Under the pieces are notes generated by a model that worked only from the letters and a program-made list of their open reading frames with translations, was not told the origin of the DNA and searched no databases. Position numbers and translations under genes: made by a program. This document shows positions 36,601 through 45,312 of a stretch of 64,000 bases of DNA, in pieces. The stretch lies in NCBI RefSeq assembly GCF_022763345.1, contig NZ_JALEGS010000025.1, positions 1 through 64,000 on the forward strand. Direction: 5' to 3'. Numbering within the stretch: the stretch's first letter is position 1; each line of letters begins with the position of its first letter. This DNA comes from Phaeodactylibacter sp. (GTDB taxonomy: Bacteria; Bacteroidota; Bacteroidia; Chitinophagales; Saprospiraceae).

Positions 36601-39600
36601 GTATCCACATAGTTTCCGCTCGTGGTGTAGTCAGAAGTGCCAACGGTGTAAGTCTCTCCGTCGCAAATTTCCTCCGTCAGATCAGTGAACAGCGTAGGGT
36701 GCACTGTCAGGTCCAGGGTAACGATACTATCGCAGCCGGTCACCACCGAACTGAGGGTATCCGTATAAATCCCTGTGGTATTGTAGACCGAAGTGCCTAC
36801 AGTGTAAGTTTCGTAATCGCAAATTTCTTCTGTAAGACTGGTAAACAGCGTTGGGTTGACGGTGAGGTCCAGCGTGATAATACTATCGCAGCCCGAGACA
36901 AAGGACGTCAGCGTATCCATATACACACCGGTTTGGAAATAAGGATTGCCCGCCACGTTAAAGGTATCCCCTTCACAAATGACAGGTGCCAGGTCGGTTC
37001 GTGGGAATGGGATGACGGTGAGATTGAGGTTGACAATACTATCGCAGCCCTCCACGGAAATGAAGGTCTGGGAGTACATCCCGGTAGAATCATAAGGCGT
37101 TGTACCCACTGTGAAAGACTCCCCTTCGCACACCGTACGGTTCAGGTTGATTTCGAAGAAGTCGCGCACCGTCAGGTTTAGGGTAACAATACTGTCACAG
37201 CCCGTCAGGTTAGAACTGAGGGTATCTACGTAGGTGCCTTCCACATTGTAGGTGTTGTTACCAACCGTGTAGGAAGAAGCATTACAAATGGTAATATCCA
37301 GGGTATCCCGCTTCACGGGAAATACCGTCAACTCAAGGCTGACAATACTATCGCAGCCATTCGCCGCAACGAGCGTATCCACATAGCTGCCGCTCATGGT
37401 GTAGCTGGAAGGGCCCACTTCGTAAGACTCGAACTGACAAATGCTTTCTACGAGGTCAACCTCAGGTACATTGAGTACCGTCAGGTCCAGCATTACGATG
37501 CTATCGCAGCCATTCGCCGCGACAAGGGTGTCGGTGTAGAATCCGGATGCGGTGTAGTCAGAAGTCCCTACAGTATACGTTTCTCCATCACAAATAGACT
37601 CGGTAAGACCTATTTCCGGCACATCAAGCACGGTCAGGTCCAGCGTGATGATACTGTCGCAGCCATTCGCCGCTTGCAAGGTATCTGCGTACATACCGGT
37701 CGTGGTATAATTAGAGGTGCCTACCGTATAGGCCTCCCCATCGCAGATGGACGCTGTGAGGTCGGTCCGTGGGACATTCAGCACCGTAAGGTTGAGCCGG
37801 ACGATACTGTCGCAACCGGTTTCCACCGCCGTGGTCAGGTCTTCAAACATGCCTGTGGTGGTATAGTCGTTGCCCAGAATGGTCACACTTTCCCCATCAC
37901 AAATGGTGCTGTCTATCTCCGTAATCCGGGTTGGGACAACCGTTAGGTCCAAATAGAACACGCTATCACAGCCCGAAGCCGTAACAAAGTCATTAGGATA
38001 AAGCCCGGTCGCATCGTAATCGGTACCGGCTACGGTGAAGACTTCCCCTTCACAAATTGAGGTAGAGAGCGTATCACGGATCACATCTTCGATCGTAAGC
38101 GTCAAATTAACGATACTGTCGCAGCCCTCAGGCGTCATCAGAGTATCGGTATACATGCCCGGCGAATCGTAGGTACTGCTTCCCACCATTACCGCCTGTC
38201 CGGTGCAGACTTTACGGGTGATGTCCTCAATAATTGGGTCGAGGACGGTAAGATTCAGGGTGATGACACTATCGCAACCCGTATTTATTGCCGGGAGCGT
38301 ATCCATGTAGGTGCCCGTTACATCGTAAGTGGAAGTACCCACTGTGAAACTGCCACCATTACATACTTCTTCATCGAGCGTTGTAAATACGGTTGGGATG
38401 ACGTCAAGGTTCAGGGTGACTGTACTGTCGCAACCATCCGCTGCGGTCAATACCACATCATAGGTGCCTGTGGTATCAAAACTCATGCCTCCTACCGTGA
38501 AAGCGTCTCCTTCACAAATGGATTCGTCGAGCGTTGTTGTAATTTCCGGTTTGACGGTCAGCTCAACAATAACGGTACTATCGCAGCCCTCTGTAGTCAG
38601 CAGTGGTACTTCATACGTACCGGTTGCCGTGAAGGTAGAGTCGCCAAGCACGAAGTCATCTCCAAAGCACACCTCCGGCGTGATTGTTGTTTCAACGTTG
38701 GGGTTGACGAGCAGGTCAAGGAATACGGTACTGTCACACCCGTTGCTGGCCTGCAGCAGAACCGTGTACTCGCCGGTGGTGGTAAAGATTTCGGAGCCTA
38801 CCATAGCGGTGTCCCCTTCGCAGATCTCTTCTTCCAGAAAAGTTTCGATAGGGTCGAGAACGGTAAGGTTCAAAATTACGGTACTATCGCAATCGATCCC
38901 AGGTGTTTGGGAAGGGAGCGTGATTTCTAAATCCGTTGTACCCGCACTGTAATCAGTGCCGCCCACAGTCAGTGACTCTCCGTTACAGATGGTGGTGTCT
39001 ATATTCGTTACCGGGTCATAAACCGTGAGGTCCAGCTGAAAAGTACTTTGGCATCCACCGGGATCAGTATAATTCCCGGAGTAAAAGCCCGTTTCGGTAA
39101 AAGTAGAACCACCGTTAAAAATATCCCCGATTATGACCAGCTCTCCCTCACATATGGTCGTATCTACAATGAGCAGATCGGGTGATGTAACGGTCAGAAA
39201 TCCTACAGTGACCTGATCACATCCAAAGGCATTAGGGAGTATCACCTGAAAGGGCCCGGGTTGTGTAATTGGCACGCCGCCCGGCCCCCCGGCCATGTAG
39301 GGCAGAAGGGTTTCACAAATGAAAACCTCTCCTATATTTAGAAAGGTGTTCGGGTTGACTGTAAGGTTAAGAATGACGGTACTATCACAGCCATCTGCGG
39401 TCATAAGTGTTTCTTCATACTGTCCGGTTTGGTTAAGCGGAGTACCTTGGAAGATATACGTTTCGTCCTCACAGATTTCTGCTGTAATTAAGGTAGGCGG
39501 GATAGGAGGAATGACGGTTAAGTCCAACTGTACCGGTTGCTGACAGCCATTCTGGAAATAGGAAAAGTTATAAACTCCCGTTTCAAAAAAAGGCGGAGAG

Positions 39601-40439
39601 CCCTGATAGGTATAAGGCGCTTCATCCTGGCAGATCACTTCGGTGATCATTTCGGTTGGGGGTGGTGTAGTCGAGATGGTGGTACAGTTGGGGATGCCCG
39701 CACCATTACAAGCATTACTTGGCGTAACACAGATGGTGTAGTCCGTCTCATCTGGCAGGTTAATCGTAATTGTCTCCTGGTTGCCCTGGTTAACCGGGGT
39801 GCCATTAACTGTCCACTGGTAGGCACCGGCGTTTTGGACGCCATTGACAGAGAAGGTTACGGTACTACCCGGGCAATAAGGAGGTGGGGTGCTGGGCACG
39901 ATGTTGGGCAAACCAGATACCGGTGGCACGGTCGTACTACCAGAAGTAACGTTGACAGTGAAGTCGCAAACATCATCATCGAAGCCATCCACAATGAAGA
40001 AATAGGTCGCTCCAACGGTCAGCCCGGTCATATTAAATGGCGTAGGCGTATTTGGGTTAACCTGGTAAGAGCACTGTGAGACGAGGTTGAAAGAGGTACA
40101 ATCAGACGTACCCCAAACCCCGATTTGCAGGCCATTCCCATCCTGGCAATTCTCCACAAGCACGCTCATGGATATGTTGGGTGTGCCCGCGACAAAGCCT
40201 ACCCACTGCACGTTGTGGGGCTGAATGGGGTTGCCTGGGCAAAAATCAGGGGGCACCTGTTGCCCGGTATTAGGGTTGTCGTTATTACTTGTGAACGTCG
40301 TAAAGTCACAAAGTACGCACGCTGCGCCGCAGTTGTTGGCAAGGGCCGGCTCACCAGGAGGGCATGGCCCGGGCGGTTGCTGCGCCCAAAGTGAGATAGT
40401 AGTCAGCGTCAAAAGGCAAAGGAGTAGATTTCTCTTCAT
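33687..40439 (-). CDS. Giant T9SS-type adhesin with 30 tandem repeats and SprB repeats
   Basis: The protein is about 2250 residues. ATG 40439 starts a signal peptide (NLLLCLLTLTTISLWAQ). Domains: a Cys-rich N-terminal part (residues 20-260), 30 tandem repeats of about 50-52 residues (each with ..ICDGE.. and GCDSIVTLDLTV, two Cys that could form a disulfide), three SprB-type repeats (DVSCFNESDGEVAFEV, NVSCASETDGFINGI, DPLCFGDEAGVVS), an Ig/PKD-like segment and a gliding-motility-associated (type B) C-terminal sorting domain (IPNVFSPNGDGSNDVF ... YKGDILLMR). It should be exported by T9SS and displayed on the surface, by analogy to SprB for adhesion or gliding. Its mRNA ends at the terminator at 33616-33656. 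Confidence 0.9.
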   Translation of the reverse strand: MKRNLLLCLLTLTTISLWAQQPPGPCPPGEPALANNCGAACVLCDFTTFTSNNDNPNTGQQVPPDFCPGNPIQPHNVQWVGFVAGTPNISMSVLVENCQDGNGLQIGVWGTSDCTSFNLVSQCSYQVNPNTPTPFNMTGLTVGATYFFIVDGFDDDVCDFTVNVTSGSTTVPPVSGLPNIVPSTPPPYCPGSTVTFSVNGVQNAGAYQWTVNGTPVNQGNQETITINLPDETDYTICVTPSNACNGAGIPNCTTISTTPPPTEMITEVICQDEAPYTYQGSPPFFETGVYNFSYFQNGCQQPVQLDLTVIPPIPPTLITAEICEDETYIFQGTPLNQTGQYEETLMTADGCDSTVILNLTVNPNTFLNIGEVFICETLLPYMAGGPGGVPITQPGPFQVILPNAFGCDQVTVGFLTVTSPDLLIVDTTICEGELVIIGDIFNGGSTFTETGFYSGNYTDPGGCQSTFQLDLTVYDPVTNIDTTICNGESLTVGGTDYSAGTTDLEITLPSQTPGIDCDSTVILNLTVLDPIETFLEEEICEGDTAMVGSEIFTTTGEYTVLLQASNGCDSTVFLDLLVNPNVETTITPEVCFGDDFVLGDSTFTATGTYEVPLLTTEGCDSTVIVELTVKPEITTTLDESICEGDAFTVGGMSFDTTGTYDVVLTAADGCDSTVTLNLDVIPTVFTTLDEEVCNGGSFTVGTSTYDVTGTYMDTLPAINTGCDSVITLNLTVLDPIIEDITRKVCTGQAVMVGSSTYDSPGMYTDTLMTPEGCDSIVNLTLTIEDVIRDTLSTSICEGEVFTVAGTDYDATGLYPNDFVTASGCDSVFYLDLTVVPTRITEIDSTICDGESVTILGNDYTTTGMFEDLTTAVETGCDSIVRLNLTVLNVPRTDLTASICDGEAYTVGTSNYTTTGMYADTLQAANGCDSIITLDLTVLDVPEIGLTESICDGETYTVGTSDYTASGFYTDTLVAANGCDSIVMLDLTVLNVPEVDLVESICQFESYEVGPSSYTMSGSYVDTLVAANGCDSIVSLELTVFPVKRDTLDITICNASSYTVGNNTYNVEGTYVDTLSSNLTGCDSIVTLNLTVRDFFEINLNRTVCEGESFTVGTTPYDSTGMYSQTFISVEGCDSIVNLNLTVIPFPRTDLAPVICEGDTFNVAGNPYFQTGVYMDTLTSFVSGCDSIITLDLTVNPTLFTSLTEEICDYETYTVGTSVYNTTGIYTDTLSSVVTGCDSIVTLDLTVHPTLFTDLTEEICDGETYTVGTSDYTTSGNYVDTLSSVVTGCDSIITLDLTVYPIPMTSLMEIVCFGDTYTVGTSTYDTTGNFVDTLTSAVTGCDSIVTLDLTVRQEIRTELVQEICDYETFSVGNSTYNTTGMYADTLTSLATGCDSIVTLDLTVHPTLFTELTEEICDYETFTVGNSTYNTTGVHVDTLSSVVTGCDSIVTLDLTVHPTLFTELTEEICDGETYTVGASEYTTSGTYVDTLSSAVTGCDSIITLDLTVHPIPMTSLTEIVCFGDTYTVGTSTYDATGSYVDTLSSMVTGCDSIVSLDLTVREEIRTELVQEICDYETFSVGNSTYNTTGMYADTLTSLATGCDSIVTLDLTVYPTLFTELTEEICDYETFTVGSSTYNTTGVHVDTLSSVETGCDSIVTLNLTVHPTLFTELTQEICDGESFGVGTSTYTTSGIFVDTLSSMVTGCDSIITLDLTVYPIEMTMLTEEICESETFSVGSSTYSEAGSYTDTLTSVVTGCDSIVMLDLTVNPEYEITLQENICDGESFPVGAESFSQTGTYTVPLTTAAGCDSIVTLELSVFPCELQFANEATDVSCFNESDGEVAFEVLVGTPPYTFTWQALPGGLPNGNGTIDGNNLEEVIDQLPAGTYRIDVVDSSPFEISGSFQVVVAQPEPVDIELLLSEYNQFNVSCASETDGFINGIVTGGIPPYSYTWSNGSRLDGIDELGAGTYSLTVTDANGCIASAEATLIEPEGLNVALSVADPLCFGDEAGVVSVDAVEGGITPYVYGIDGSPMSGSPLFTNLTIGSHLVQVQDANGCTDLQEVIVNQPEELIVDLGDDIDIELGESVELYAETTNDDMIAQYIWRIDTAARPTCLDCVDPLITPQVTMSYFVTVIDENNCQATDQITVFVDKDRDVYIPNVFSPNGDGSNDVFTIFAGPEVTRVNSFQVYNRWGEPMYEIYGFPANDPLYGWDGTHRGELMNGGVYVYVAEIEFIDGVVELYKGDILLMR
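34985..39655 (-). repeat. Thirty coding repeats with a 624-base higher-order period
   Basis: Thirty units of about 150-156 bases encode the adhesin repeats. Units 19-28 follow a four-unit cycle (units headed TEEICDYET, TEEICDGET, EIVCFGDT, VQEICDYET), so near-identical blocks recur every about 624 bases (for example 35727 and 36351). The first units (N-terminal) are much more diverged. This is the signature of recent expansion by unequal crossing-over at the C-terminal side. Confidence 0.85.
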
Positions 40440-40952
40440 GTTATGCAATCAAAGTCTTGAACGAACCAAATGATTTTTTTCGTTATCTCCAGAGGAGATT
40501 ATCGTTGCATACAAAGAAGAAGCAGCGCCGTAATGGTGTTTTTGGGCGGTATGTTTTTTTAGGTGTGTGCTTATTTGATTACCCTGGAAGGTTTGATGGG
40601 GCGCCTTACACGGAACTGAACGGCATTCGGTCAATAGCGCGCAAAGCATTAAAGTCTGGGGTATTTGGACAATTCACTGTTTAAACTTTAGCAAATATAC
40701 CAAATCAGTAGGCAGCAAAGAAATAAATTAACAAGACGCCCTACTAATGGGGCCTTTTCTTTGGTCAACAGCGCTTTGCTCCAAAGCAAAATAAAAAACA
40801 TACTTCAAATTCATTGACCACTTGCCAAAAAAAATATTGAATTTGCATTCTGAACTACAGATCATCGGGAATTTATTAATGCAAGCCAAAATGTCGCCCA
40901 AATTACAAAATAACGGATTGCCGTAAGAAAAAACACCATCTTACCCTGCGGC
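40440..40952. other. Intergenic region upstream of the adhesin gene
   Basis: About 510 bases lie between the divergent adhesin and histidine kinase genes. It becomes AT-rich after 40680. Short open frames (for example 40457-40684 plus strand) start with TTG and look random. It presumably holds the adhesin promoter, but I see no clear box. Confidence 0.4.
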
Positions 40953-40969
40953 GTTAAAGGTCTGTTAAA
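40953..40969 (+). promoter_or_regulatory. Direct repeat GTTAAA-N5-GTTAAA, candidate OmpR-type operator
   Basis: Two GTTAAA hexamers stand 11 bases apart, the spacing at which OmpR/PhoB-family regulators bind as a head-to-tail dimer. It lies 123 bases before the histidine kinase gene whose partner is such a regulator. Confidence 0.4.
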
Positions 40970-40984
40970 CACGACGTGGCCCTG

Positions 40985-41019
40985 ACAGGAATGTTTAACT
41001 TTAAGAGTTAAGTTCCTGT
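40985..41019. promoter_or_regulatory. Long nested inverted repeat before the histidine kinase gene
   Basis: Outer arms ACAGGAA / TTCCTGT and inner arms TTAACT / AGTTAA enclose a five-base centre, 73 bases before the start codon. It could be an operator for a dimeric regulator or a leader hairpin. Confidence 0.45.
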
Positions 41020-41091
41020 TTGATAGGTCAAAGTTCTTATTTGCTTCAGATAAGAACCCCTACTAAACACAAACCAAGAAGGTCGTTCTTT

Positions 41092-42621
41092 ATGAATAAA
41101 AAAGCAATCTGGGCGATAATCGGACTGATGAGTGCCGCTGTTCTGGGCGTGGTCATCTTACAAATGGACCTCATCCGCACGGCCGTTGCAGTGAATGAAG
41201 AACGCTTCGAGAAAAATATTTATGCCGCGCTTAATGCCGTGACGCGCAGGCTGGAGACCGAAGAAAGCCAAGAGGTGCTTGAATACTCGCTGAATGGCTT
41301 CCAAACCGCTTATTATCAGGAAGCCACCGGGACAAAACTTGACCTGCCTGGCAATTTGCCCCCTAACTTCAACTGGGGCCCCTCCGATATTGCTAACGGC
41401 GGCAATCAGGTGAGCCGTGGTGCATGGCTCAACTGGCTTACGGCAGAGCTACTGAACGACTGTAACTCTCCCGAATGCCGTAAACGAAAGGACACTTATC
41501 GCAAGTTAATGGTGATTTTCGAACAAAGCGCTCGGGGGATTCCGTTAGAAGAGCGTATTAAGTTAAAAAAGCTGGACAAATTTCTTAAGCAGGAACTTTC
41601 TAACCGGGGTATAGATACCGAATACAGTTACGGCGTTTTTTCCAGAGAAAAAAACAGCTTTATTATCGCTGACGGGCACTACGTGGTAGAGGACGATCAG
41701 CCAAAGGAAATCCTGCCGGGCTTCAGGACCATTTTTAACTCCCGCTATAAAGTGGACCTGTTTCCAGAAGACACGACGGCGCCCGGCATGCTAATGATCC
41801 ACTTTCCGCAACGTACCAGTTTTGTCTGGCGGTCCCTGTGGCTCAACTTCTTAGGGTCCATCATTTTCACTACCATCATTCTCTTTTGCTTCGCTTATAC
41901 CATCAATGTGATTTTCCGGCAAAAGAAGCTCTCGTCCATGAAAACGGACTTCATTAATAACATGACGCATGAGTTCAAAACGCCAATCGCGACGATTTCC
42001 CTGGCCGCGGATTCCATCACAAGCCCGATGATCGCGGGTAAAGCAGACAAGGTTGGGCGCTTCGCCAACATAATAAAACAAGAAAATAAACGTATGAATA
42101 GTCAGGTAGAGAAAGTTCTACAAATGGCTTTGATTGACAAAAAGGACTTTTCGCTGAAAGTTTCTGATGTCAACCTACATGACATTATTTATAACGCGGT
42201 AGAAAACATCGGACTGCAGGTCGAAAAAAAAGATGGTAAAGCCTGGGCAGAGCTGGAAGCCAGCAACCCGATGATTGAGGGAGACAATATCCACATCTCC
42301 AACATCATCAATAACTTGCTGGACAATGCGAATAAGTATTCGCCAGACAAGCCTGAGATTTCGGTTCATACCCGCAACGTCCCGAATGGCGTAGAAGTCA
42401 CCATCTCCGATAAGGGCATCGGTATGAACAAAGAGCAGCGCAAGCATATCTTTGACAAATTCTACCGGGTACACACCGGTGATGTGCATGATGTAAAGGG
42501 TTTCGGCTTAGGCCTCAGTTACGTCAAAGCCATGATGACCGCCCATCAGGGGCAGATTGATGTGAAAAGTGAACTGGGCAAAGGCAGTAGCTTTACGCTC
42601 TTTTTCCCTTACAAACAGTAA
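41092..42621 (+). CDS. Sensor histidine kinase (RprX-like)
   Basis: The protein is 509 residues from ATG 41092 (MNKKAIWAIIGLMSAAVLG); upstream frame is leader. Two membrane helices (about 5-25 and 250-275) flank a periplasmic sensor domain with CNSPEC. H-box His in NNMTHEFKTPIATIS (about 290), N-box NIINNLLDNANKY, G-boxes DKGIGMN and GFGLGLSYVK. The gene is followed 58 bases later by its response regulator. The pair resembles RprXY of Bacteroides. Confidence 0.92.
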   Translation: MNKKAIWAIIGLMSAAVLGVVILQMDLIRTAVAVNEERFEKNIYAALNAVTRRLETEESQEVLEYSLNGFQTAYYQEATGTKLDLPGNLPPNFNWGPSDIANGGNQVSRGAWLNWLTAELLNDCNSPECRKRKDTYRKLMVIFEQSARGIPLEERIKLKKLDKFLKQELSNRGIDTEYSYGVFSREKNSFIIADGHYVVEDDQPKEILPGFRTIFNSRYKVDLFPEDTTAPGMLMIHFPQRTSFVWRSLWLNFLGSIIFTTIILFCFAYTINVIFRQKKLSSMKTDFINNMTHEFKTPIATISLAADSITSPMIAGKADKVGRFANIIKQENKRMNSQVEKVLQMALIDKKDFSLKVSDVNLHDIIYNAVENIGLQVEKKDGKAWAELEASNPMIEGDNIHISNIINNLLDNANKYSPDKPEISVHTRNVPNGVEVTISDKGIGMNKEQRKHIFDKFYRVHTGDVHDVKGFGLGLSYVKAMMTAHQGQIDVKSELGKGSSFTLFFPYKQ

Positions 42622-42679
42622 AAAATGGTGCAGCACCCGACTGAAAAAAAACTAACTCCAGAACAGAAAACCTCCGACT

Positions 42680-43408
42680 ATGACAGAAAATAAGATACTC
42701 CTGGTAGAAGATGACCAAAATTTCGGCGACGTCCTGCGATCCTATCTGGAAATGCACGACTATGACGTCACCCTGGCAACTGATGGAGAGCAAGGGCTCG
42801 AAAAATACAATGAAGGCACCTATGATTTGTGCATTTTTGATGTCATGATGCCTAAGAAAGATGGGTTCACCCTGGCTAAGGAAATCCGCGAAAAGGATGA
42901 GGACATGCCCATTATTTTCCTGACGGCAAAGACGATGAAGGAGGATGTAGTCAAAGGATTTAAAATTGGAGCCGACGACTATATCTCCAAGCCTTTCAAT
43001 TCCGAAGAGCTGCTTTACCGTATTCAGGCTATTTTGAAGCGTAGTCAGGCTAAAGCCGACCCAAGAGAAGAAATCAAGGAGTTTACTATCGGGAAGTACC
43101 ACTTTAACTTCCCCTTACGTATCCTGACATTCGACCCGGACGGCCCGGAGGAGGAAGAAAACAAACTGTCTCCTAAGGAAGCACAATTGCTGCGGATGTT
43201 TGCCATGTACATGAACGACATTCTGCCACGCTCCGAAGCCCTGACCAAAATTTGGGGAGAAGACAATTACTTCACCGCGCGTAGTATGGACGTCTTCGTT
43301 ACCAAGCTGCGCAAGTACCTGAAGAAAGACGACAACATCGAAATCGTCAATATTCATGGCAACGGCTTTCAGCTCCTCGTGCGGGCTGAGGAAGGTGCTT
43401 CTAAATAA
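42680..43408 (+). CDS. OmpR-family response regulator (RprY-like)
   Basis: The protein is 242 residues. Complete receiver domain: acidic pocket VEDD (9-12), phospho-Asp in LCIFDVMMP (about 54), Thr in FLTAKT, Lys in ISKPF. C-terminal winged helix (LSPKEAQLLRMFAMYMNDILPR ... FVTKLRKYL). It is expected to be phosphorylated by the kinase encoded just upstream. A terminator lies at 43569-43602. Confidence 0.94.
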   Translation: MTENKILLVEDDQNFGDVLRSYLEMHDYDVTLATDGEQGLEKYNEGTYDLCIFDVMMPKKDGFTLAKEIREKDEDMPIIFLTAKTMKEDVVKGFKIGADDYISKPFNSEELLYRIQAILKRSQAKADPREEIKEFTIGKYHFNFPLRILTFDPDGPEEEENKLSPKEAQLLRMFAMYMNDILPRSEALTKIWGEDNYFTARSMDVFVTKLRKYLKKDDNIEIVNIHGNGFQLLVRAEEGASK

Positions 43409-43568
43409 AAGAGAGAATTCCGGTGGTTTTCCATCTTTTTTTGTTCAGAGCGACCAATTCATTTGGCAGTAAATGAACAAATAAGTATATTTGTGAAACT
43501 ACGATACTTAATCGAATCAGACTTCTAGAAAAAGTCTGTCTAAGAATAGTTTTTGGGATTATGATTCC

Positions 43569-43602
43569 GGCTGGGTAGAAAAATGCTACCTGGCCTTTTT
43601 TT
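43569..43602 (+). terminator. Terminator of the two-component operon
   Basis: A ten-base stem GGCTGGGTAG / CTACCTGGCC (two G-T pairs) is followed by seven T. Its T run overlaps the -33 region of the pyrD promoter. A separate small hairpin CAGACTT / AAGTCTG lies at 43518-43538. Confidence 0.7.
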
Positions 43603-43617
43603 ATGCCCGCAATCGCC

Positions 43618-43625
43618 TATTTTTG
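43618..43625 (+). promoter_or_regulatory. -7 promoter box of pyrD
   Basis: TATTTTTG matches TAnnTTTG; a T-rich -33 region stands 19 bases upstream. It places the transcript start near 43632, which favours the GTG at 43638 as start codon. Confidence 0.55.
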
Positions 43626-43637
43626 CGACTAAAAGCC

Positions 43638-44675
43638 GTGTACAAATCCCTGCTCAAACCTTTCTTCTTCCGCTTCTCGCCGGAGCGGGCCCATCATATT
43701 ACCCTTAGCCTTTTCAATTTTGGATTGTCGGTGCCTGGCATTGGCGCGTTGCTGCGGCGTATGTACCGCTATAAGCACCCTGCCCTTCGCCGTGAGCTCT
43801 TCGGGCTGACTTTTGAGAACCCGGTAGGCCTCGCCGCAGGATTTGACAAGGACGGGAAGCACTACAAGACGATGGCCAACCTCGGTTTTGGCTTTATTGA
43901 AGTAGGCACCGTTACGCCAAAGGGTCAGGACGGCAACCCGCAGCCCCGCCTGTTCCGCCTTCCGGCTGACGAGGGCCTCATCAACCGGATGGGCTTCAAC
44001 AACGATGGCGTGGAAGCGCTGGTGGAACGCCTAAAGCGGTACGGCAAGCCCAAAGGCGTTATCATTGGCGGCAATATTGGCAAAAACAAAGTGACCCCCA
44101 ATGAGCAGGCGGCTGATGATTACGTCAAATGCTTCGAAGCGTTATTTCCCTACGTCGACTATTTCGTGGTCAACGTCAGTTCGCCCAATACGCCCAATTT
44201 GCGCGACCTTCAGGAAAAAGAGCCCCTGTCAAAGCTGCTTCAGCTGTTGCAGGATCTCAACCGGGCTAAGCCGGCCCCTAAGCCCCTACTTCTCAAAATC
44301 GCTCCGGACCTCACCGATGGGCAACTGGATGACATCCTTGATATTGCCCGGGAAACGCAGCTCGATGGCCTCATTGCCACCAATACCACGGTCAGCCGGG
44401 AAGGCCTGGCCACGCCCGCATCAAAAGTGGAAGCCATAGGCGCCGGAGGGCTCAGCGGACAGCCAGTAAAAGCGCGCGCGACTGAGGTCATCCGCTACCT
44501 GGCACAGCGCAGCAACGGCGCATTCAAAATCATCGGCGTGGGGGGTATAAGCAGCCCTGAGGATGCCATCGAGAAGCTGGATGCCGGCGCTGACCTCGTC
44601 CAAATCTACTCCGGCCTGGTATACGAAGGCCCAGGGCTGGTGCGGCGGATCAATCAGGCACTGGCTGCACGGTAG
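43638..44675 (+). CDS. pyrD: Dihydroorotate dehydrogenase (quinone), class 2
   Basis: The protein is 345 residues from GTG 43638; TTG 43623 is the only other start and overlaps the promoter. The N-terminal membrane-association helices ([20 protein letters not shown]) mark class 2. FMN-site and catalytic Ser motif are [25 protein letters not shown] carries the FMN Lys. It oxidises dihydroorotate to orotate with quinone in pyrimidine synthesis. Confidence 0.95.
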   Translation: MYKSLLKPFFFRFSPERAHHITLSLFNFGLSVPGIGALLRRMYRYKHPALRRELFGLTFENPVGLAAGFDKDGKHYKTMANLGFGFIEVGTVTPKGQDGNPQPRLFRLPADEGLINRMGFNNDGVEALVERLKRYGKPKGVIIGGNIGKNKVTPNEQAADDYVKCFEALFPYVDYFVVNVSSPNTPNLRDLQEKEPLSKLLQLLQDLNRAKPAPKPLLLKIAPDLTDGQLDDILDIARETQLDGLIATNTTVSREGLATPASKVEAIGAGGLSGQPVKARATEVIRYLAQRSNGAFKIIGVGGISSPEDAIEKLDAGADLVQIYSGLVYEGPGLVRRINQALAAR

Positions 44676-44691
44676 GTTGCCCGAAATGGGA

Positions 44692-44815
44692 TTCGCGCAG
44701 CGGACGCTAAGGTGCACGCGGAGAGCGCGAAGGTTCAAGCAGCGCACGCGGAGCATTACAGAGGTTGCCCTTACGCTGCGAACTTTGCGAAACCCTCCCT
44801 CCCCTTTGCGTGAAC
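44692..44815. repeat. Palindromic repeat element, copy A
   Basis: An imperfect palindrome begins TTCGCGCAGCGGACGCTAAG and ends CCTTTGCGTGAA. It is built from short motifs of the type ACGCTAAG, GCGCAAAG and TTACGCTGCG that read as CTTTGCG on the return arm. It lies next to copy B and resembles copy C at 49793-49903. Such (GC)AAAG repeats are common in intergenic DNA of this and other phyla. Confidence 0.7.
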
Positions 44816-44826
44816 CACAGTATGAA

Positions 44827-44922
44827 GGTTTCACGCAGCGAACGCTAAGTGCGCAAAGCATTCCGGAGGACGGTCCTTACGCTGCGGCCTTTACGCGATC
44901 TCTTCCTCCCTTTGCGTGAACC
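44827..44922. repeat. Palindromic repeat element, copy B
   Basis: Begins GGTTTCACGCAGCGAACGCT and ends CCTTTGCGTGAACC, so the ends are inverted (TTCACGC / GCGTGAA). The internal order of motifs is the same as in copies A and C. No coding content. Confidence 0.75.
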
Positions 44923-45070
44923 CTCCTGCCCTCCAATACTCACATTATAAAAAACCACTATGGCATCGTTTTTGAAGTAAATATTTCGCCTGCTTAGTAG
45001 GACCATTCAGCATCGCTGAGCGAAAATTTCTGCAGCGCATTTATCTATTGCTTAAACCAACTTCAATACC

Positions 45071-45175
45071 ATGCAAGAGCGTACTTACCGCCTCTATCAG
45101 GACATCCGGTTCTGGCTGGCCCTGGCTTCTTTCTGTCTACTCCTTTGGATGACCATGAAAGGCTATCCGGTGTGA
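45071..45175 (+). CDS. 34-residue single-pass membrane peptide
   Basis: The peptide reads MQERTYRLYQDIRFW, then a hydrophobic span of about 14 residues (LALASFCLLLWMTM) and KGYPV. It has its own terminator 27 bases downstream and stands alone in an intergenic region, which supports a real small gene. No family is known to me. The hydrophobic span is short but long enough to dip into a membrane. Confidence 0.5.
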   Translation: MQERTYRLYQDIRFWLALASFCLLLWMTMKGYPV

Positions 45176-45202
45176 AACCAACAGGATCTGATTACAAACA
45201 GC

Positions 45203-45247
45203 AGCCCCGCTAAGTGACCAATGGATCAGCTTGGCGGGGCTTTGTTT
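45203..45247 (+). terminator. Terminator after the small membrane peptide gene
   Basis: The stem AGCCCCGC / GCGGGGCT, with a partial extension TAAG / CTTG, is followed by TTGTTTT. Confidence 0.75.
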
Positions 45248-45312
45248 TACAGCTGGAAGGACGCCATTAGTGGCGTTATTTTCCGTACCTTTAGCACAGA
45301 CCGAAATTCAGG

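Noticed and set aside
34985..39655. Regular repeats resembling a CRISPR array
   Set aside because: Repeats are about 150 bases, in frame, without unique spacers, and encode the adhesin units.
40457..40684. 75-codon plus-strand frame upstream of the adhesin gene
   Set aside because: Starts with TTG, has no ribosome site, no terminator and random-looking composition.
43518..43538. Small hairpin CAGACTT / AAGTCTG after the response regulator
   Set aside because: Too short and without a T run to be called a terminator; a better terminator lies at 43569-43602.
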